Assembly: GCA_902482195.1 (NCBI GenBank)
Contig: CABSZQ010000023.1
Coordinates: forward strand, 1 to 10,255
Reading direction: 5' to 3'
DNA length: 10,255 nt
DNA from: an uncultured Haemophilus sp.
Lineage (GTDB): Bacteria; Pseudomonadota; Gammaproteobacteria; Enterobacterales; Pasteurellaceae
How positions within the stretch are numbered: the stretch's first letter is position 1; each line of letters opens with the position of its first letter. Made by a program: the position numbers and the translations under genes. Below, one piece after another: positions 6,905-10,255 of this stretch. Under the pieces are notes generated by a model. That model had not been told where the DNA came from. It saw nothing but the letters and a program-made list of their open reading frames with translations, and did no database searches.

Positions 6905-7539
6905 TGGATGGCTACACATTATTAGGCTTGAAATTGGCCATGGGTATTATTGGACTGGTACTCCAAATTAACTTAATGGGAAAAGGTAACCTTGCACCGA
7001 CTTCCGCGATGGATCAGGTACAAAACTATGTGCTAGGTGGCATTATTGGTGGTGTGATTTATAGCGATAGTATTGGGGTATTCCAGTTCTCTCTCGTGCT
7101 CGTGCTTTGGACATTATTGGTTTTTACCCTCCGTTTTATCAAAAATCATAACAAATTAGTTAAATCTTTGATTGATGGTAAACCTGTTTGGGTGATTTCA
7201 AACGGTAAGGTTAAAACCGCTGAATGTATGAAACACAGTATTACTGCTAATGACCTCATGTTTAAGTTACGTGCTGCCGGTATTTATGAAATCAAAACGG
7301 TTAAACGTGCGGTATTCGAACAAAATGGGCAACTCTCGATTATTCAATACGGCGATGATAACTTACGTTATCCATTAATTGTTGATGGACAATTAGATGA
7401 TGATGTTTTAGACATTATTGATCGTGATGAAGAATGGGTTAAAGCTGAGTTAGAAAAACAGAACATAACGATTGAGCAAGTGTATATTGGCGAATACTTG
7501 AATGGTCAGTTAGTGGCACATGTATATGAAAACAAATAA
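6904..7539 (+). CDS. DUF421 domain membrane protein (YetF/YcaP-like)
   Basis: A 211-residue inner-membrane protein. Three hydrophobic segments occupy residues about 5-25, 41-56 and 60-80. A soluble part then shows the DUF421 core: GKPVWVISNGKV, the NDLMFKLRAAGIYEIKTVKR stretch, then EQNGQLSIIQ. The last 50 residues are acidic (DDDVLDIIDRDEEW). In the family the soluble domain is thought to form a paired-sheet fold at the membrane. Bacillus relatives (YetF and the spore protein 2Duf) affect spore membrane properties, but the role in non-sporing bacteria is unknown. Start ATG 6904 has a consensus AGGAGG 7 bases upstream, the strongest ribosome site in the window. The product is probably a partner of the DUF3290 protein. 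A one-mismatch uptake core lies at 7305-7313. Confidence 0.88.
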   Translation: MDGYTLLGLKLAMGIIGLVLQINLMGKGNLAPTSAMDQVQNYVLGGIIGGVIYSDSIGVFQFSLVLVLWTLLVFTLRFIKNHNKLVKSLIDGKPVWVISNGKVKTAECMKHSITANDLMFKLRAAGIYEIKTVKRAVFEQNGQLSIIQYGDDNLRYPLIVDGQLDDDVLDIIDRDEEWVKAELEKQNITIEQVYIGEYLNGQLVAHVYENK

Positions 7540-7541
7540 AA

Positions 7542-7573
7542 GAGACCGCACCTTAAAAGTGCGGTCTTTTTTT
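7542..7573. terminator. Terminator built from inverted uptake sequences, between DUF421 and tyrP
   Basis: GACCGCAC (7544-7551) pairs perfectly with GTGCGGTC (7559-7566) around a 7-base loop, followed by seven T (7567-7573). It starts three bases after the DUF421 stop. On the other strand it follows the tyrP stop by 8 bases, with a weaker T-rich tract, so it may serve both converging genes. Confidence 0.9.
7557..7565 (+). repeat. DNA uptake signal sequence, exact core, right arm of terminator
   Basis: AAGTGCGGT. The left arm, 7545-7553, is the complementary orientation with one mismatch (ACCGCACCT), so the pair forms the hairpin. Confidence 0.9.
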
Positions 7574-7581
7574 CGCTCATT

Positions 7582-8796
7582 TTAACCGACAACAAAAGGT
7601 AAATAACCCGCTCGGATGGCAAAAGGAATTGAAGTAATAATCACCCCAAGCACCAATACAAGTACTAACAATGCTTTACCGCCCCACACTCTGTATGGCA
7701 AGTTAGGATGAATCGCACGTGCTTTCCAAACTAATGCTACCGGTAAAACCACTGCGTAGAACGCGAACATTTGACCAGCATAACCCAGAGCGAGAATAAA
7801 ACCTTCCGGATAGAAAAGGGAGAAAAGCACTGGGGGAATAAAGGTCATTAAACCTAATGAAATACGCCCTGCATGAATATTAAAAGATTGTTTGAGCAAG
7901 TCTTCGATACATTCTAATAAGCCTAATGCCACGCCTAAGAATGAGGTTACTAAAGCCAAAGTGGAGAAGATTTTTACTGCATTCGCAATAATTGGGCTTT
8001 GGGTGATTTCTAAGGTTGCTTTCACCAAACCATTTAACGTGGCGTCTTCACGTAAAATTTGTAAAAACTCATTTTGGCTGAGTAAGCCGTGCGTAGAAAG
8101 CTGCCATAAAAAGTAAGCAAATAACGTGATGCCAGAACCCACTAAAATTGCAATGCGTAAGGATTTTACATTACCGCCTAAGTATTTATTTAAACTTGGA
8201 ATGGAACCATGGAAACCAAATGCCGTGAAAAATACAGGGCTTGCAGAAATAATTAAAGCGTTATCAATTGGCATCGCCATTAAGTTATCAAATTTGATGT
8301 TTGGTAGCATTAATGCGAGCACTAAGATAAAAGCAGCAATCATCACAAAGAATAACACGCGATTGATTTTATCCACACTGTGCGTACCAATCACAATAAA
8401 ACTGCCGAAGAAAATGGTGAATACAAGCACCGCGATTTTGTTCATGGTGTCTTTATCGCCCATGGCTGGGAGTAAATCCATTAATAAGGAACCACCACCA
8501 CTTACATAAGCAGCAATTAAGGCATATAAAAAGACAATTAAAACAGCAGTGGAAATAATTCGCCCCGCTTTACCAAAATATTGTGCAGCAAGTGTGCCGA
8601 TCCCTGCATCACTGTCAGCGGTTTGATACAGTTCCACGAATAAAAGTGCAGTGAAAGTGAGCACTGACCACAAGCCAATTAATAAGAAAACCGTCGCCGT
8701 TAAGCCAATCCCTGCTGAGGTGAGCGGCATTGCCAACATCCCTGCACCAATCATGGTTCCTGCAACAAGCAAGGTACTTCCCACAGTCTTGTTCAT
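7582..8796 (-). CDS. tyrP: Tyrosine-specific transport protein TyrP
   Basis: TyrP is a proton-coupled inner-membrane importer of tyrosine, of the hydroxy/aromatic amino acid permease (HAAAP) family. The product has 404 residues (E. coli 403) and is hydrophobic throughout, as expected for 11 membrane segments. Family landmarks are the N-terminal VAGTMIGAGMLAMPL (residues about 11-25), AAYVSGGGSLL, FFTAFGFHGSIPS in the middle, and TSFLGVALGL followed later by ALGYAGQ. The match to TyrP is closer than to the tryptophan permeases Mtr and TnaB, but substrate is judged from overall resemblance only. The ATG at 8796 has AAGGA 7 bases upstream. A well-formed promoter with two TyrR-like boxes precedes it, which supports an aromatic amino acid transporter repressed when tyrosine is plentiful. 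It converges on DUF421 and is divergent from yicC. Confidence 0.94.
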   Translation of the reverse strand: MNKTVGSTLLVAGTMIGAGMLAMPLTSAGIGLTATVFLLIGLWSVLTFTALLFVELYQTADSDAGIGTLAAQYFGKAGRIISTAVLIVFLYALIAAYVSGGGSLLMDLLPAMGDKDTMNKIAVLVFTIFFGSFIVIGTHSVDKINRVLFFVMIAAFILVLALMLPNIKFDNLMAMPIDNALIISASPVFFTAFGFHGSIPSLNKYLGGNVKSLRIAILVGSGITLFAYFLWQLSTHGLLSQNEFLQILREDATLNGLVKATLEITQSPIIANAVKIFSTLALVTSFLGVALGLLECIEDLLKQSFNIHAGRISLGLMTFIPPVLFSLFYPEGFILALGYAGQMFAFYAVVLPVALVWKARAIHPNLPYRVWGGKALLVLVLVLGVIITSIPFAIRAGYLPFVVG

Positions 8797-8833
8797 TTTA
8801 CTATCCTTTGGTTGTAATAATAAATTTACGATA

Positions 8834-8862
8834 ATTGTATTTTAATCTTTACACTGTGTAAA
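8834..8862 (-). promoter_or_regulatory. Sigma70 promoter of tyrP
   Basis: On the minus strand, TTTACA (8862-8857) and TACAAT (8839-8834) are 17 bases apart, each one base from consensus. Transcription would start near 8827, about 30 bases before the tyrP ATG. Confidence 0.75.
8836..8853. promoter_or_regulatory. TyrR-like box 1 in the tyrP promoter
   Basis: TGTATT-N6-TTTACA against the TyrR consensus TGTAAA-N6-TTTACA: ten of twelve positions match, including the essential G and C of the arms. It covers the -10 element and most of the spacer, a position that would block RNA polymerase. Confidence 0.55.
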
Positions 8863-8874
8863 GTAGGGAAGACA
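8857..8874. promoter_or_regulatory. TyrR-like box 2 (weaker) in the tyrP promoter
   Basis: TGTAAA-N6-AAGACA has a perfect left arm and three mismatches in the right arm. It begins 3 bases after box 1, so the centres are 21 bases (two helical turns) apart. Its left arm is also the -35 hexamer. A strong plus a weak adjacent box is the arrangement known for TyrR targets. Confidence 0.45.
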
Positions 8875-8905
8875 AAATTCTTCTACAAAATGTACGGTAG
8901 AAATG

Positions 8906-8914
8906 ACCGCACTT
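8906..8914 (-). repeat. DNA uptake signal sequence, exact core, between tyrP and yicC
   Basis: ACCGCACTT on the plus strand, within the 176-base divergent region (8797-8972). That region otherwise holds the tyrP promoter and operator, a small dyad (8881-8902) and a possible yicC -10 (TAAAAT, 8921-8926, with no clear -35). Confidence 0.9.
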
Positions 8915-8972
8915 TCCCGATAAAATAGCCGGCAAATCAATTAAGACGAGAGACAATAGTAGGAGAGCGCTT

Positions 8973-9836
8973 ATGATTTATAGTATGACAGCTTTTGCAC
9001 GCCTTGAAATCAAGAAAGCTTGGGGCGATGCAGTTTGGGAAATTCGTTCGGTTAACCAACGTTATTTGGAAAACTTTTTCCGCTTGCCAGAGCAATTTAG
9101 AGGCTTGGAAAATGCTTTGCGTGAGAAACTTCGTCAAAATCTCACTCGCGGTAAAATTGAATGTTCATTGCGTATTGATAGCAAAAAACAAGCAGCGGCT
9201 GAGCTCAATTTAAATAAAGAATTAGCGAATCAAGTGATTCAATCTTTACAATGGATTAAGTCACAAGCAGGTGAGGGCGAAATCAATTTAGCGGACGTAT
9301 TGCGTTATCCTGGCGTGGTGGAAGCGGCTGAGCAAGATTTAGATGCGATCAGTCAAGATTTGTTGACAGCTTTTGATGAATTGTTGGTGGAATTTATTGC
9401 AATGCGTGGACGTGAAGGCGAAAAATTGCAAGCCATTATTCAACAACGTCTTGATGGTATTACCGTGGAAGCCGAAAAAGTGCGGTCACAAATGCCGGCG
9501 GTTTTACAATGGCAGCGTGAGCGTTTATTGCAACGTTTTGAAGAAGCGAAGATTCAACTTGATCCTCAACGTGTCGAACAAGAAATGATTTTATTGGCGC
9601 AACGTGTGGATGTGGCGGAAGAATTAGATCGTTTGCAAATGCACGTGAAAGAAACCAACAACATCCTGAAAAAAGGTGGGGCAGTGGGCCGTAAACTGGA
9701 TTTTATGATGCAAGAGCTTAATCGCGAATCTAACACGTTGGCATCGAAATCCATTAATGCTGATATCACCGCTTCTGCTGTGGAATTAAAAGTATTAATC
9801 GAACAAATGCGTGAGCAAATTCAAAACCTTGAATAG
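8973..9836 (+). CDS. yicC: YicC family endoribonuclease
   Basis: YicC proteins are oligomeric cytoplasmic endoribonucleases. In E. coli YicC promotes degradation of the small RNA RyhB. The product has 287 residues, as in E. coli. The N-terminal YicC domain opens with MIYSMTAFAR and contains the conserved SVNQRYLENFFRLPEQFR stretch (about residues 27-44) and the RGKIECSLRID block. The C-terminal DUF1732 domain shows RVEQEMILLAQRVDVAEELDRL, GRKLDFMMQELNRESNTLASKS and the final VELKVLIEQMREQIQNLE, rich in conserved Glu, Arg and His. The ATG at 8973 has AGGAG 7 bases upstream. The stop overlaps the ribosome site of ygfZ, so the two genes form an operon here; in E. coli the two genes are not adjacent. 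Confidence 0.95.
   Translation: MIYSMTAFARLEIKKAWGDAVWEIRSVNQRYLENFFRLPEQFRGLENALREKLRQNLTRGKIECSLRIDSKKQAAAELNLNKELANQVIQSLQWIKSQAGEGEINLADVLRYPGVVEAAEQDLDAISQDLLTAFDELLVEFIAMRGREGEKLQAIIQQRLDGITVEAEKVRSQMPAVLQWQRERLLQRFEEAKIQLDPQRVEQEMILLAQRVDVAEELDRLQMHVKETNNILKKGGAVGRKLDFMMQELNRESNTLASKSINADITASAVELKVLIEQMREQIQNLE
9478..9486 (+). repeat. DNA uptake signal sequence, exact core, in yicC
   Basis: AAGTGCGGT read in frame as AAA-GTG-CGG-TCA, giving Lys-Val-Arg-Ser in the helical middle part of YicC. Confidence 0.9.
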
Positions 9837-9844
9837 GAAAAATC

Positions 9845-10255
9845 ATGGCAACATTTATTTCATTAAACCAATATGATTTGGTGGAAGTGGCGGGCTTGGA
9901 TGCGGAGAAATATCTGCAAGGCCAATTAACTTGTGATGTGGTGCATTTAGCAGCTGGCGCTTCAACGCTTACAGCGCATTGCGATCCTAAAGGCAAAATG
10001 AATTCCTTATTCCGCTTAATTAAGCTTTCAGCAGAGCAGTTTTTGATTTTAATGCCGAAAACTTTATTGGCTCCACTCGATCATTTAAAAAAATATGCGG
10101 TGTTTTCAAAAGTCACTTTCCAAGTATTGGATTGGCAAATTGTCGGCTTGATTGGTGAAAAGTGCGGTCGCATTCATGCGCAGATTGAATTAGATATTGA
10201 TGAAAATCGTGCAATTTTGATCAATCCTACACCGTTAGATGTCACCTTTAATGGC
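9845..10255 (+). CDS. ygfZ: tRNA-modifying protein YgfZ (3' end outside window)
   Basis: YgfZ is a folate-binding cytoplasmic protein of the GcvT-like superfamily. It supports certain iron-sulfur enzymes, including the MiaB tRNA methylthiotransferase. The frame is open from ATG 9845 to the last base, giving 137 residues with no stop. Visible family features are the N-terminal VEVAGLDAEKYLQGQLTCDV (about residues 13-32) and the CDPKGKMNSLFRLI segment (about 46-59). The hallmark K-G-C-Y-x-G-Q-E motif lies further on and is not in the window. AGGA at 9835-9838 overlaps the yicC stop and is 6 bases from the ATG, so expression is coupled to yicC. The gap between the genes is 8 bases. An exact uptake core is inside the gene. 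Confidence 0.93.
   Translation, partial: MATFISLNQYDLVEVAGLDAEKYLQGQLTCDVVHLAAGASTLTAHCDPKGKMNSLFRLIKLSAEQFLILMPKTLLAPLDHLKKYAVFSKVTFQVLDWQIVGLIGEKCGRIHAQIELDIDENRAILINPTPLDVTFNG
10160..10168 (+). repeat. DNA uptake signal sequence, exact core, in ygfZ
   Basis: AAGTGCGGT read in frame as AAG-TGC-GGT, giving Lys-Cys-Gly, the third possible reading frame of the core. Confidence 0.9.

Noticed and set aside
7892-8509. Long open frames antisense to tyrP (and similar ones antisense to hemE, glmS and hupA)
   Set aside because: They mirror strongly conserved genes, lack ribosome sites and show no family features.
1-10255. CRISPR array, tRNA/rRNA gene, insertion sequence, phage or toxin-antitoxin module
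   Set aside because: No spaced repeats, tRNA-like cloverleaf, transposase, terminal inverted repeats or small toxin-antitoxin gene pair was seen. The only recurrent motif is the uptake sequence.

Overview
The window looks like chromosomal DNA from a Haemophilus/Aggregatibacter-type member of the Pasteurellaceae. The main evidence is nine exact copies of the 9-base DNA-uptake signal AAGTGCGGT (or its complement), inside genes and between them, plus several one-mismatch copies. The sequence is AT-rich and every gene product resembles an enterobacterial or Haemophilus homologue. An intact hemE argues against H. influenzae, which cannot make protoporphyrin. A haem-independent species such as H. 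parainfluenzae fits better, but that is inference.

Layout. (1) 1-564, plus strand: the 3' part of lpxH (lipid A synthesis), converging on glmS across a bidirectional terminator. (2) 629-3353, minus strand: a DeoR-family regulator and glmS (glucosamine-6-phosphate synthase), probably one transcript from a good sigma70 promoter at 3326-3353. The start of glmS lacks one base, so the normal Met-Cys N-terminus is out of frame with the rest of the enzyme. (3) 3420-6339, minus strand: nudC, hemE and yjaG packed 10-11 bases apart, then hupA with its own leader and terminator. This is the E. coli order nudC-hemE-nfi-yjaG-hupA without nfi. (4) 6449-7539, plus strand: a two-gene membrane operon of DUF3290 and DUF421 (YetF-like) proteins, an arrangement better known from Firmicutes. 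It ends in a terminator built from an inverted pair of uptake sequences. (5) 7582-8874, minus strand: the tyrosine transporter tyrP, with a TTTACA-N17-TACAAT promoter overlaid by two tandem TyrR-like boxes. (6) 8973-10255, plus strand: yicC (RNase family) followed 8 bases later by ygfZ, which runs off the window.

Functionally this is mostly core metabolism. GlmS supplies the amino-sugar that becomes UDP-GlcNAc, the precursor of peptidoglycan and of the lipid A pathway in which LpxH acts. HemE makes coproporphyrinogen III, NudC hydrolyses NAD(H) and NAD caps on RNA, HU organises DNA, TyrP imports tyrosine, and YgfZ supports iron-sulfur enzymes. No tRNA, rRNA, CRISPR array, insertion sequence or phage gene was seen. 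The points most worth a second look are the glmS frameshift, the DUF3290-DUF421 operon and the tyrP operator. No clearly new multi-gene system was found.
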